The position numbers and the translations under genes are program-made. DNA of 64,000 bases from Bacillus sp. E(2018). GTDB taxonomy: Bacteria > Bacillota > Bacilli > Bacillales > Fictibacillaceae. Below are positions 24,811 to 33,272 of the stretch, one piece after another; position 1 is the stretch's first letter; the number at the start of each line of letters is the position of its first letter. The DNA is taken from contig NZ_SCOL01000001.1 of assembly GCF_005503015.1 (NCBI RefSeq), forward strand, positions 496,001 through 560,000. The letters are read 5' to 3'. The notes below the pieces were generated by a model. That model ran no database searches. It was not told where the DNA came from and saw only the letters and a program-made list of their open reading frames with translations.

Positions 24811-26004
24811 TTGGAAATTGTCATGCGTAACGGCGATTCGTTCTGGTACTACTCACGTCTATTATCTATCCCTTACGTGTTGATTAAAGACTCTAATCCT
24901 AACGTAACAGCAGCAAGTATGATTGCAGGGGAAAGCATAGAGATCCCGGGAATGTTTTTAGAAAAATATAGAATTAAAAACGGTGACACTTTTTTTTCAA
25001 TTGCAGATAAATTTGATATTCCTCTGGATGCATTATATTTAGTTAATCCAAACGTGAAACCAAAAGAAATATTTACGAAGGACATCATCAATATTCCAAG
25101 AGTGGCACCGTATCCATCTATAAAATATCAGAGAAAATACAACACATCTGCATTGAAAACTGATATGGATAAACTTCTTACTACTTATCCATTCATAAAA
25201 AAACAAGAGATCGGTAAATCAGTACTTGGCAAACCTATAGATATGCTTGTAATAGGAAACGGGAAAAAGAAAGTGCATATGAATGGTTCGTTTCATGGAA
25301 ACGAATGGATTACTTCAGGAGTTCTGATGAAGTTTATTAATGAATATTCAGCTGCACTATCAAGCGATAAAGTTTTAAATGGATATAAAGCTACGGACTT
25401 ATATAGGGATACTACACTTTTCGCCGTACCAATGGTTGATCCAGATGGAGTCGATCTCGTTTTGAATGGTCTCCCTGAAAATTTTGAGTGGAAAGAATTT
25501 GTTTTAAAATTAAATAAAGGAAGCAAAGATTTTTCAGCATGGAAAGCGAATATTCGTGGTGTAGATCTTAATAATCAATTTCCGGCAAGATGGGAGCTTG
25601 AACAAGTAAGAAAACCAACGTCTCCTGCCCCAAGGGATTATCCAGGAAGCGCTCCGTTAAGTGAACCAGAAGCGCTAGTGATGGCAGAGGTTACAGAAAA
25701 GCACAAGTTTGATCGGGTGGTAGCCCTGCATACACAAGGTAAAGAATTATATTGGGGTTTTGAAGGGGAAGAACCTATGCCGATCTCAGGAGAGATCTCC
25801 GCTGAATTTGAGAGGGTTAGCGGGTATAAAGCGATTAGGTACGTGGATAGTTACGCCGGCTACAAAGATTGGTTCATTCAAGAATACAGAAAACCCGGAT
25901 TTACGATTGAGCTTGGAATAGGGGTTAACCCGCTTCCATTAAAACAGTTCGATACAATCTATGAAGATACAAGAGGAATTCTCATAGCAGCTCTTTACAT
26001 GTAA
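24811..26004 (+). CDS. yqgT: LysM - M14 gamma-D-glutamyl-meso-diaminopimelate peptidase
   Basis: 397 aa; residues 1-46 and 50-100 are two LysM-type repeats (the second clear: YRIKNGDTFFSIADKF, LYLVNPNV), the rest an M14 zinc carboxypeptidase fold. Zinc ligands His162 and Glu165 (HGNE) and His307 (LHTQG) and catalytic Glu367 (TIELGIG) are all present. The family cleaves D-Glu to diaminopimelate bonds in peptidoglycan stem peptides, as the endopeptidase I of sporulating bacilli. No signal peptide, as for that enzyme. TTG start with GGGAGGG 6 nt upstream. Matches yqgT in position. Confidence 0.9.
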   Translation: MEIVMRNGDSFWYYSRLLSIPYVLIKDSNPNVTAASMIAGESIEIPGMFLEKYRIKNGDTFFSIADKFDIPLDALYLVNPNVKPKEIFTKDIINIPRVAPYPSIKYQRKYNTSALKTDMDKLLTTYPFIKKQEIGKSVLGKPIDMLVIGNGKKKVHMNGSFHGNEWITSGVLMKFINEYSAALSSDKVLNGYKATDLYRDTTLFAVPMVDPDGVDLVLNGLPENFEWKEFVLKLNKGSKDFSAWKANIRGVDLNNQFPARWELEQVRKPTSPAPRDYPGSAPLSEPEALVMAEVTEKHKFDRVVALHTQGKELYWGFEGEEPMPISGEISAEFERVSGYKAIRYVDSYAGYKDWFIQEYRKPGFTIELGIGVNPLPLKQFDTIYEDTRGILIAALYM

Positions 26005-26045
26005 GCGATAAGTACATGCAACGGTCTAGCTTGCTCTATAGAAAG

Positions 26046-26083
26046 AAAAAACCATCAGAAAGGGATTTCTGATGGTTTTTTAG
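26046..26083 (+). terminator. Bidirectional terminator
   Basis: AAACCATCAGAAA-GGGA-TTTCTGATGGTTT (26049-26078), A-run before and T-run after, between convergent genes. Confidence 0.93.
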
Positions 26084-26087
26084 CTTT

Positions 26088-26273
26088 TTAATGGCCGGTA
26101 GAGCCGCCGCTGCCTACTAAAACGTCCAGAACAGTCATGACTGTAAACCAGCCAAAAACTGCAAACGTTAAAAAGGCAAAACCTGCTGCCATTAAATTTT
26201 TAATTTTTAACGAACGCAATAATCCCAATGCAGCTAAAATAGCTACTAAGCCGAATATAATGGCTAATCCCAT
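26088..26273 (-). CDS. yqgW: DUF2759 small membrane protein
   Basis: Sixty-one residues with two transmembrane helices (about 3-20 and 28-52), a short basic loop between (RSLKIKN) and a Gly/Ser/His tail. It matches the YqgW/DUF2759 family of small Bacillus membrane proteins and sits in the matching place. AAGGGGGCAC precedes the ATG. Function unknown. Confidence 0.82.
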   Translation of the reverse strand: MGLAIIFGLVAILAALGLLRSLKIKNLMAAGFAFLTFAVFGWFTVMTVLDVLVGSGGSTGH

Positions 26274-26359
26274 TATTCTGTGCCCCCTTGCTCTGGAGTA
26301 ATACCAATCCTATGTATAACGCTTTCACACAGGTATAACCTTGTATTATTTTACTTGTT

Positions 26360-26788
26360 TTATTCTGGTTTGTCGAGTGCACTTTGGAACAAAATGAACT
26401 CAATTGTTAGTTTATAGGCAGAAGCCCACTTTTTAACAAGAGATTTATGTTGGTTTCCAACGACCATAAATCTTTGTTCTTTATCAATAAATTCAACAAT
26501 TAATTCTTCTTCTGTTTGAAGTAAAAACATTGCTTTTTCTGGCTCTTCACCTTCCTTGATTGAAAAGACACATATCATTTCAAGATAAAGATACGTTTGA
26601 TTAGAGTCGGAAATAAATCCATAATCCTCAAATAATAGAGTCTTCCTGAAAGGATGGATGGAAAGTAGGGGGATCGCTTCAAAACGTTCATCATATTTTT
26701 GAGAACTGATGATTAGATCTTCTTGTTGATCGTGCATAGAGATCGAGACAGGCGTTTCCACATTTTCATATCCGAAAAATACTTTCAT
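26360..26788 (-). CDS. Hypothetical cytoplasmic protein
   Basis: 142 aa from the ATG at 26788, which has GGAGG 6 nt upstream; a longer frame reaching 26845 has no SD and would overlap yqgX. The sequence is acidic and beta-rich (MKVFFGYENVETPVSISM, then RFMVVGNQHKSLVKKW) with no motif I recognise. It is transcribed divergently from yqgX, 72 bp apart. No function can be assigned. Confidence 0.6.
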   Translation of the reverse strand: MKVFFGYENVETPVSISMHDQQEDLIISSQKYDERFEAIPLLSIHPFRKTLLFEDYGFISDSNQTYLYLEMICVFSIKEGEEPEKAMFLLQTEEELIVEFIDKEQRFMVVGNQHKSLVKKWASAYKLTIEFILFQSALDKPE

Positions 26789-26860
26789 GTGTTTCCTCCG
26801 AAATAATGTTTGTTTTAGTGTAAGATAGAAAGTAATAACTTGCAATTGGAGGATATAAAA

Positions 26861-27493
26861 ATGAAGTGGAAAAAGTTAACTGTGGGACCTGTGCAAGAGA
26901 ATACATATATTATCTACAATAATCATAATGAAGCTGTAATCATCGATCCGGGTAGTGAAGGAAATAGAATCATACAAACCATAGAGTCATTAAAAGTGAG
27001 ACCTTTAGCTGTATTATTAACGCATGCTCATTTTGATCATATCGGAGCTGTAGATGATGTGCGTGACAAGTATAATATTCCGTTATATGTTCATAAAAAA
27101 GAAGCGGATTGGCTGAGTGACACAAAAAAGAATGGATCAAAATATTTCGGACAAAGCATTACAGCGAAGCCAGCGAGCCATATTATAACCCTTGCAGATA
27201 ATACTTTAAAGATCGGCAATTTTTCATTTGAAGTTTTAACAACCCCTGGCCATTCACCGGGAAGTGTTTCTTATTATTTAAGAAGCACTGGGGCTGTTTT
27301 TTCAGGTGATGCTTTATTTGCAGGAAGCATTGGAAGAACAGATCTGCATGGTGGGGATCAGGATGTTTTGATCCAAAGCATTCATGAAAAACTGCTTAAT
27401 CTGCCAGAAGAAACGGTCGTTTTATCCGGTCATGGACCTGAAACAACAATTGGAATGGAAATGGATTCGAATCCATTCTTAGGCGGGTTCTAA
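26861..27493 (+). CDS. yqgX: Metallo-beta-lactamase-fold hydrolase (glyoxalase II-like)
   Basis: 210-aa hydrolase with the binuclear metal motif THAHFDHIGAVD, followed by TPGHSPGSVSYY, SGDALFAGSIGRTD (bridging Asp) and LSGHGPETTIGME (last His). Length and motif order fit the YqgX/GloB-like group, which hydrolyses thioesters such as S-lactoyl-glutathione analogues; bacillithiol conjugates are a likely substrate here. ATG 26861 has TTGGAGG 8 nt upstream. Followed after 2 nt by the methyltransferase gene. Confidence 0.88.
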   Translation: MKWKKLTVGPVQENTYIIYNNHNEAVIIDPGSEGNRIIQTIESLKVRPLAVLLTHAHFDHIGAVDDVRDKYNIPLYVHKKEADWLSDTKKNGSKYFGQSITAKPASHIITLADNTLKIGNFSFEVLTTPGHSPGSVSYYLRSTGAVFSGDALFAGSIGRTDLHGGDQDVLIQSIHEKLLNLPEETVVLSGHGPETTIGMEMDSNPFLGGF

Positions 27494-27495
27494 TC

Positions 27496-28581
27496 GTGTT
27501 ACTCACGAGTTTGCTGAAAAAAAAAATGAAAGAAGACGAATGGTTGACGATGGAAGAGTTCATGGAACATGCTCTTTATCATCCGATAGAGGGTTACTAT
27601 ATGAAAGAGAACACAAAGATCGGGAAAAACGGAGACTTTTATACGTCTAGTCTTGTTTCAGACGTATTTGCTAAGGTGTGGGCAGACTTATTCATAAGTA
27701 CGATAGCAGATCAGAACCTACAACCAATCGTGGTGGAGTTTGGGGGAGGTAGCGGTCATTTTGCTCAGCAAGTTCTAGAAAGCTGGTCTTTGCGATCTGT
27801 CGAACATATTTCCTATGTCATTGTAGAACCTAGTCCTTATCATAGACGTTTGTTAGAAGCAAAGTTGGCCCGATATCCCATTACCATTCTTTGTTCATTG
27901 AGTGAACTTATAGAGCGATACCCATCATTTAAGGGAATTATATTTGCAAATGAAGTTCTTGATGCGTTTCCATTACGGATTTTTCAGCAAAAAAACGATG
28001 AATGGTTTGAAAAAGGAGTCTCTCTTCAAAGAAACACTGAAGAACTTTGTTTTCTTTATAATAAAGTAGAGAATTCATCCTTACAAAAGAAGTTAGATGA
28101 AATCTTTATCTCTAGAGATAAAGATAATGACCTTGAAGTTTCCTTTTCTATGCTCTCTTGGCTCAAAAATCTCTACGAATGGGTAGAAATCGAGACATGC
28201 TTATTTTTTATCGATTACGGTTTGATAGGTGAAGAGTGGAACACTATACAATTGAAAGAAGGAAGTATTAGGGGCTATTTTCGACATCAATTACAAAACA
28301 ATCCATTAGCATTTCCCGGGATGATGGATATAACGTATCACATAGATTGGGACCAAGTGATAAGTTTAGGAAATGATACGGATGTTACTACATTATTTGT
28401 AAAGAATCAAGGAGATTTCTTATTAGATGAAGGACTATTATCGCTTTTACAGGATACACAGAGTTGTGATCCATTCTCTATAGAACATAAAAGAAATCGG
28501 GCTATCCGTTCATTTCTACTTGATCATTCTCTAGCGAATGGATTTCAAGTCATACAACAAAAAAAACAGACCGTTTTATAA
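27496..28581 (+). CDS. MidA/NDUFAF7-type SAM-dependent methyltransferase
   Basis: 361-aa class I methyltransferase of the COG1565 (DUF185) group. EWLTMEEFMEHALYHPIEGYY at the N terminus, the SAM-binding VEFGGGSGHFAQQVLE, and FANEVLDAFPLRIF are the defining motifs of the family whose eukaryotic member methylates an arginine in respiratory complex I. Here the substrate is unknown. GTG start with AGGCGGG about 9 nt upstream, inside the yqgX end, so translation is coupled. Confidence 0.85.
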   Translation: MLLTSLLKKKMKEDEWLTMEEFMEHALYHPIEGYYMKENTKIGKNGDFYTSSLVSDVFAKVWADLFISTIADQNLQPIVVEFGGGSGHFAQQVLESWSLRSVEHISYVIVEPSPYHRRLLEAKLARYPITILCSLSELIERYPSFKGIIFANEVLDAFPLRIFQQKNDEWFEKGVSLQRNTEELCFLYNKVENSSLQKKLDEIFISRDKDNDLEVSFSMLSWLKNLYEWVEIETCLFFIDYGLIGEEWNTIQLKEGSIRGYFRHQLQNNPLAFPGMMDITYHIDWDQVISLGNDTDVTTLFVKNQGDFLLDEGLLSLLQDTQSCDPFSIEHKRNRAIRSFLLDHSLANGFQVIQQKKQTVL

Positions 28582-28597
28582 CGGTCTGCTTTTTTGA
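28563..28597 (+). terminator. Terminator between convergent genes
   Basis: CAGACCGTT (28566-28574) pairs with AACGGTCTG (28579-28587), TTAT loop, followed by T6; a preceding A-run lets it act in both directions. Confidence 0.92.
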
Positions 28598-28614
28598 TGC
28601 TTTTGGAGAACGTA

Positions 28615-28863
28615 TTAATGTCCTCCACCGGCGCCAGGAGTCATCATAAACGTTGACCAGTATGTAAAACCAACAAAGAAAACAGTTAAATAAGCACCAA
28701 AGATATAAATATACATACGCTCAGATAAGTTCAAATACCCTAAAGAAACGAACATAATCGTTTGTCCTAAGAACAATAATGCCATGTCTTGCATATCACC
28801 TAGATATGCCATGACTCCGATGATTCCAGTCCAAAAGCCTAAAACCTTATACATTCTTGACAT
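28615..28863 (-). CDS. yqgY: DUF2626 small membrane protein
   Basis: Eighty-two residues with three hydrophobic segments and a Gly-rich MMTPGAGGGH tail, matching the YqgY/DUF2626 family confined to Bacillus relatives. The ATG at 28863 has AGGAGGGG upstream; an extension to 28941 would read through that SD. Its function is unknown. Convergent with the methyltransferase gene. Confidence 0.85.
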   Translation of the reverse strand: MSRMYKVLGFWTGIIGVMAYLGDMQDMALLFLGQTIMFVSLGYLNLSERMYIYIFGAYLTVFFVGFTYWSTFMMTPGAGGGH

Positions 28864-28998
28864 ATGTATCCCCTCCTTTTTTCGCCAATACTTGTATCCT
28901 TTAGTATTATATATGAGTTTCCACTCACTTGTAAATGCCAATTGTAAGCGGATAAATACACAATTAAAAGATAATTCATGAATATTAGCTGTTTTTTG

Positions 28999-29024
28999 GT
29001 TTATTATGCCTCTTTAAAAGGTAA
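28999..29024 (+). promoter_or_regulatory. Possible SigB promoter of mgsR
   Basis: GTTTAT (28999-29004), 14 nt, AGGTAA (29019-29024) is a partial match to GTTTAA-N12/15-GGGTAT. B. subtilis mgsR is SigB-dependent, which makes the match plausible. The leader would be short, with the SD at 29034-29040. Confidence 0.3.
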
Positions 29025-29048
29025 TGTAAACCAAAAGGAGTGAGTCTG

Positions 29049-29438
29049 ATGAGTTCTATAACATTTTACACATACCCAAGCTGCACTTCGTGCCGTAAAG
29101 CGAAAATGTGGCTTAAGCAAAATAAAGTTTCGTTTGATGAAAGACACCTATTCAAAGAAACACCATCGGTGGAAGAACTTAGAGAGCTGCTGAAACTTAC
29201 GAAGTATGGAACAGAAGATATTTTAGCTAAAAGAAGTCAGTCATTCAAATCATTAGATGTTGATATCTATGATCTTTCAACCAATGAACTATTAACGCTT
29301 TTGACTAAAAATCCAAAACTGTTAAAACGACCATTAGTTACAGATGGGAAACAGCTCATAGCGGGATATAGCCCTGGAGATATGAAGAAACTATGTGCAA
29401 CAAAAGAAAAAGAACACATTTCTAGTCATGTGTCCTGA
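29049..29438 (+). CDS. mgsR: Spx/ArsC-family stress regulator MgsR
   Basis: 129-aa thioredoxin-fold protein of the Spx/ArsC family. The redox-active CTSC pair sits near the N terminus (YPSCTSCRKAKMWL); RPLVTDGKQLIAGYSPGDM is the family C-terminal signature. In B. subtilis the gene here (yqgZ, mgsR) modulates the SigB general stress regulon by binding RNA polymerase. ATG 29049 has AAAGGAG 8 nt upstream. Arsenate reductase activity is unlikely because the family lacks those catalytic residues. Confidence 0.85.
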   Translation: MSSITFYTYPSCTSCRKAKMWLKQNKVSFDERHLFKETPSVEELRELLKLTKYGTEDILAKRSQSFKSLDVDIYDLSTNELLTLLTKNPKLLKRPLVTDGKQLIAGYSPGDMKKLCATKEKEHISSHVS

Positions 29439-29443
29439 ACATA

Positions 29444-29477
29444 GCACTCTTTACTTTTAAAGAGTGTTATTTTTTTT
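29444..29477 (+). terminator. Terminator after mgsR
   Basis: GCACTCTTT / AAAGAGTGT (29444-29467) with a 6-nt loop and a T-tract that runs into the 3' end of the convergent tRNA gene. Confidence 0.85.
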
Positions 29478-29551
29478 GGCTGGGCTAGCTGGATTTGAAC
29501 CAACGCATGACGGAGTCAAAGTCCGTTGCCTTACCGCTTGGCTATAGCCCA
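29477..29551 (-). tRNA. tRNA-Gln (UUG)
   Basis: The minus strand folds as a complete 75-nt tRNA: acceptor UGGGCUA/UAGCCCA, discriminator G, an encoded CCA end, D-arm AGCCAAGCGGUAAGGC, anticodon arm with loop CUUUGAC (anticodon UUG, Gln), and T-arm GUUGGUUCAAAUCC. UUG reads CAA and CAG. It stands alone between mgsR and comGA. Its 3' end abuts the T-tract of the mgsR terminator. Confidence 0.97.
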
Positions 29552-29674
29552 ATGCAACAATACTAGTATGAGCTCTGTCGAAATTTATATACATAACTTT
29601 TTTGAAAAGATGCAGGAATTGTCGTTTTATGAGAGAAATGATTATTCAATAAAATAAAAGGGAGATGATACTTC

Positions 29675-30763
29675 TTGCCGATTAAGTTGTTAGGCAACTC
29701 AATCCTTCATGAGGCATCTATTCAGAAAGCATCAGACATTCATTTTATACCAATAAAAAGAGGAGGTATTGTTCAGTTTCGTATAGATGATCGGCTGATT
29801 GAACACAGAACACTTTCTCAAGAAGAGTACATCAGAGTTCTCGCGCATTTTAAATATTCCGCCAGAATGGACATTGGCGAACATCGAAAGCCTCAGAGCG
29901 GTTCGATGGACGTGATGATCAATAATGTAAATGTCCATCTTCGTTTTTCATCCATACCATCCGCATTCAATGAATCGCTTGTCATACGATTGCTTCCTCA
30001 GCAAGAAACATTAACTCTTCATGAGCTGTCCCTTTTTCCTCACATGTTTCAAAAACTTTTATCCCTCATCAAACGTTCAAGTGGTCTATTATTGTTCTCT
30101 GGTCCGACTGGATCTGGTAAAACGACCATCTTATATTCCTTACTTCATCACCTTCAAAAAAACTATAAACGACAAGTAGTAACACTGGAAGATCCCGTAG
30201 AACGTAAAGTAGACTCATTTCTGCAGATGGAAATCAATGAAAAAGCAGGTCTGACTTACGGTGAAGGCTTCAAATCATTATTGCGCCATGATCCAGATGT
30301 AATCATGATCGGTGAGATCAGAGATGAATCAACAGCGAGGCTCGTTATTCGAGCATCATTGACTGGACACCTTGTGTTGTCTACGATGCATGCAGCAGAT
30401 TGTATCGGTTGTATTGAACGTCTCCGGGAATTTGGTATTCAAGAAACGGAACTGCAACAAACGTTGATGGGAATCGTATCACAACGTCTGATCTCAATAC
30501 CATGTCCTTTTTGCGGGGACGATTGTGTTGATTTTTGTTTCAAGTCTAGAACATATCGAAGAGCAGGAATCTACGAGATGCTTTGTAATCATGAATTGTT
30601 TTCCGTATTAAGTAAGGTGGGGCAAGAAAAGACTACCTACAAAAATCTCTCGTTTTACTTTAACCATGCCCTTGCAGCAGGGTATGTAACAAAAGAGAGC
30701 TATGAAAGATGGATGGGAGGAGAATCAAAAAGTGATAAAAAGGGGCTGGAAACAGGCTTCTAA
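29675..30763 (+). CDS. comGA: Competence pseudopilus assembly ATPase ComGA
   Basis: Traffic ATPase of the type II secretion/type IV pilus family, needed to assemble the competence pseudopilus that brings DNA to the membrane. 362 aa; N-terminal domain (ASDIHFIPIK, the family ASDxH motif), Walker A GPTGSGKTT, Asp box LEDPVE, Walker B DPDVIMIGEIRD, His box TGHLVLSTMH, and a CPFCGDDC cysteine cluster near the C terminus. TTG start with GGGAG 10 nt upstream. First gene of the comG operon; no convincing ComK box seen in front. Confidence 0.93.
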   Translation: MPIKLLGNSILHEASIQKASDIHFIPIKRGGIVQFRIDDRLIEHRTLSQEEYIRVLAHFKYSARMDIGEHRKPQSGSMDVMINNVNVHLRFSSIPSAFNESLVIRLLPQQETLTLHELSLFPHMFQKLLSLIKRSSGLLLFSGPTGSGKTTILYSLLHHLQKNYKRQVVTLEDPVERKVDSFLQMEINEKAGLTYGEGFKSLLRHDPDVIMIGEIRDESTARLVIRASLTGHLVLSTMHAADCIGCIERLREFGIQETELQQTLMGIVSQRLISIPCPFCGDDCVDFCFKSRTYRRAGIYEMLCNHELFSVLSKVGQEKTTYKNLSFYFNHALAAGYVTKESYERWMGGESKSDKKGLETGF

Positions 30764-31763
30764 AGGGACCTTTCTTTATAAACTCGGCTTTTTGTTAGGT
30801 CAAGGGTATACCATTAATAAAAGCATTGAGCTCGTCAGGTCACAGCTTCCACAAAAACGGAGAGAAGTGGCTGATAACATGCTAGAGATCCTTGCTTCTG
30901 GTCATCCTGTAATCGAGATCTTTTCACCATTACAATTGCCAAAAGAGATCGTAAGTTCATTATCCATAAACAGTGCGAATGGTAACTTGACAAAAAGTCT
31001 CATGGAGAATGGAACTTTTCTGAAAAGGAAAGCTGATTGGCGTACCCGTTTGAATAAAGCTATAAGATATCCTCTCTTCTTGCTATTCCTCACAGTATGG
31101 ATCGCGATCGTATTCTATCAATTCCTATTTCCTCAGTTTTCTATCCTATTCTCATCATTGGATGTTAAAACCCCGTTATTTACGAAATGGATGCTTATGT
31201 TTTTAGGAAGCATGCCACTTATCGGAGGGTGTTTCCTTACTCTAGGCATCGTATCCTGGTTGGTTATTATCATTATGAGAAAAAAGGCAAAGCCTTCCAC
31301 TCAGATGGATCTATTCATGAGAATCCCCATTTTCAAACAATTTCTTTTGTTAATGAACACACATTTTTTTAGTGTGAACTTTGGCTCGATGCTGCAAAGT
31401 GGTTTATCTGTATCTGATGCCCTTCTTGTAATGGAGCAACATTTAAACAAAGGTTTTTTTAAAGAGGAGAGTCAAAGGCTTCAGAAAGGTCTTTTAAATG
31501 GATCCGAACTAACCGACCTTTTACTTGAAAAGTCCTATTTTAAGAGTGAACTAGCTGAAATTGTCCGATTTGGATTAGCTCATGGAGAACTCGGCAGAGA
31601 GTTAATCTCTTATGGAGAGTGGATCTTTAAAGAGTTAGAAGAAAAGGTTTATTCGTCCTTGCAAAAGATTCAACCTATCTTGTTCGCTGGGATAGGAGTG
31701 TTTGTTTTATTAATGTTTGCGTCTATGTTATTGCCTATGTTTACACTCATGGAAGCATTATGA
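30732..31763 (+). CDS. comGB: Competence membrane protein ComGB
   Basis: Polytopic platform protein of the competence pseudopilus, 343 aa, with the two T2SSF domains of GspF/PilC proteins: first about residues 20-130, second about 215-335, separated by hydrophobic helices; C-terminal helix LLMFASMLLPMFTL. GTG 30732 is preferred because GGAGG lies 11 nt upstream; ATG 30702 has no SD. It overlaps the comGA end by 32 nt and partners ComGA and the ComGC pilin. Confidence 0.88.
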   Translation: MIKRGWKQASKGTFLYKLGFLLGQGYTINKSIELVRSQLPQKRREVADNMLEILASGHPVIEIFSPLQLPKEIVSSLSINSANGNLTKSLMENGTFLKRKADWRTRLNKAIRYPLFLLFLTVWIAIVFYQFLFPQFSILFSSLDVKTPLFTKWMLMFLGSMPLIGGCFLTLGIVSWLVIIIMRKKAKPSTQMDLFMRIPIFKQFLLLMNTHFFSVNFGSMLQSGLSVSDALLVMEQHLNKGFFKEESQRLQKGLLNGSELTDLLLEKSYFKSELAEIVRFGLAHGELGRELISYGEWIFKELEEKVYSSLQKIQPILFAGIGVFVLLMFASMLLPMFTLMEAL

Positions 31764-31774
31764 GGAGGAAGAAT

Positions 31775-32077
31775 ATGAATAATGAAAAAGGATTTACATT
31801 AATTGAAATGATGATCGTGCTTTTGATTATTTCGGTATTGATGCTTATCGCTCTACCGAGTATGACGAAGAACAACAGTCTCGTAAAATCTTTAGGGTGT
31901 GAGGCGACCATCGATCTTGTGCAAGGACAAGTCGGAGCGTATGAGGCAGAGAAAAATACATTGCCTACGATAGAAGAACTGAAAGATGGCGGATATATTG
32001 ATACCGTAACATGTCCAGACAAAAAGCCTTTGCTGATCGATAGTAAAGGAGTCGTTTCAGTGAGCGATGAAGAGTGA
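31775..32077 (+). CDS. comGC: Major competence pseudopilin ComGC
   Basis: 100-aa prepilin. The N terminus NNEKGFTLIEMMIVLLIISVL carries the class III signal cleaved between Gly and Phe by the ComC peptidase, Glu5 of the mature protein (TLIE), and the hydrophobic assembly helix. Two Cys (LGCEAT and VTCPDK) fit the intramolecular disulfide known in ComGC. ATG 31775 has AGGAGG 6 nt upstream; an ATG at 31760 overlaps the comGB stop. Confidence 0.93.
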   Translation: MNNEKGFTLIEMMIVLLIISVLMLIALPSMTKNNSLVKSLGCEATIDLVQGQVGAYEAEKNTLPTIEELKDGGYIDTVTCPDKKPLLIDSKGVVSVSDEE

Positions 32078-32532
32078 ACGAAGAGTTAGAAAAAATAAAG
32101 AAGAGACAATCAGGCTTCAGTCTGATGGAGATGATGATCGTACTTTTAATCATCGGCACGATCAGTGCGGTTGTATTCCCTTCTTATGATCGTTTTAGAA
32201 AGAATCGGGAGACTGAATATTTTATTCGGACGTTTCAAAAAGACATCGTCCACATGTAGCAAAAAGCAGTGAATGAGAGTCGGATCTATAACTTATCGAT
32301 CGATAATGAAAAGCATAAATACGAAGTGAGAGGGAATGGCGGTTTAGAACCTGTAAAAAAGGATTTTCCAAAGCATATCTGGTTTGAAAGCTATTCGATG
32401 TTATTATCTGTGCAATTTAATCAGAATGGAAACATCAGTCGTGCGGGGACACTTTATATCCACTCTGCTAATGCTTCTTATAAGATGGTTTTTCAATTAG
32501 GTAAAGGTAAATTCTATGTTACAAAACAATAA
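32074..32532 (+). pseudogene. comGD: comGD with in-frame amber codon
   Basis: Minor competence pseudopilin, 153 codons in one frame from GTG 32074 (overlapping the comGC stop as GTGA) to 32532, but codon 62 is TAG (32257-32259). The upstream part has the prepilin signal SGFSLMEMMIVLLI; the downstream part (after QKAVNES, to KFYVTKQ) continues the ComGD beta-domain without a frameshift. By analogy with B. subtilis, Gln occupies the stop position, so a single C to T change in CAG explains it. Without suppression only a 61-residue stub forms. A sequencing or assembly error is the alternative. Confidence 0.8.
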
Positions 32533-32848
32533 GGGTTATCTACTGATCGAGGCTATGTTTAGTGTTTTGGTGATTTCAGTAGTATTTTCAATATGTTTAC
32601 CTTTCATCTATATCTCATATCAAGAACAAAGAACATCCGAACAAATTCTATATGCGATGACAGAAGCGGATCATAGTGCGGGAATGAGGGCTATTTCAAA
32701 GCATATGCCTGATGAGCGTATTTGGGTTGAAGGCGGCATAGAGTATCGGCTATTAACACAAAAAGGGGGGACAGATGAGTACGAGACTTGTATATCGTTC
32801 AAAGGTTCAAACCAAAAAGAGTATACAACGTGTGCGAGTTCATTCTGA
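32516..32848 (+). CDS. comGE: Minor competence pseudopilin ComGE
   Basis: 110 aa with a prepilin-type N terminus (NNKGYLLIEAMFSVLVIS: cleavage after Gly, then aromatic residue and Glu5) and a short periplasmic-side domain with two Cys (ETCISF, YTTCAS). It overlaps comGD by 17 nt and comGF by 74 nt. ComGE is needed with ComGD, ComGF and ComGG for pseudopilus assembly. Assigned by motif and position; sequence conservation in this family is low. Confidence 0.8.
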   Translation: MLQNNKGYLLIEAMFSVLVISVVFSICLPFIYISYQEQRTSEQILYAMTEADHSAGMRAISKHMPDERIWVEGGIEYRLLTQKGGTDEYETCISFKGSNQKEYTTCASSF

Positions 32849-33272
32849 CATCTCTACAAACAAGAACGGCTTTACGCTCGTAGAATCGTTGATCGCACTA
32901 GGTGTATTAATTGTAACGGCTTTTATGATCACAATACTGTTAACGCACTTACAAAAACAACCACAATCTCTTCAATCTGAAGAAACTGCATTGTTTTTTT
33001 CTATGATCGGAAAAGAAATAAGAGAAGCAGGGGCTGTAGAAATACGAAACAACGCGTTGTTCATCACATTGTCTACCGGTGAAGTGGTCAGTTTCACACG
33101 CTATCATTCTCTTATACGAAAACAAGTTAATGGATTAGGTCACGAAGTTTGGGTTCAAAATATTCAAGAGATGAAAGTGGAAGAAACAGAAGAGCATTAT
33201 GTTTACGTCACTTTAACGGATAAAGAAGGGAAACAGGCTCATCGTGGTTTTAGGAAAATTGGATATGAATGA
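32775..33272 (+). CDS. comGF: Minor competence pseudopilin ComGF
   Basis: 165 aa from ATG 32775 (GGGGGG SD just upstream), overlapping comGE. A polar stretch of about 30 residues precedes the pilin-like NKNGFTLVESLIALGVLIV, longer than usual, so a later start is possible, but none with a clear SD is seen. The C-terminal half (EVWVQNIQEMKVEET, then YVTLTDKEGKQAHR) matches ComGF by position and pattern. Confidence 0.78.
   Translation: MSTRLVYRSKVQTKKSIQRVRVHSDISTNKNGFTLVESLIALGVLIVTAFMITILLTHLQKQPQSLQSEETALFFSMIGKEIREAGAVEIRNNALFITLSTGEVVSFTRYHSLIRKQVNGLGHEVWVQNIQEMKVEETEEHYVYVTLTDKEGKQAHRGFRKIGYE

Noticed and set aside
29580..29674. ComK box upstream of comGA
   Set aside because: No AAAA-N5-TTTT pair could be found with acceptable match.
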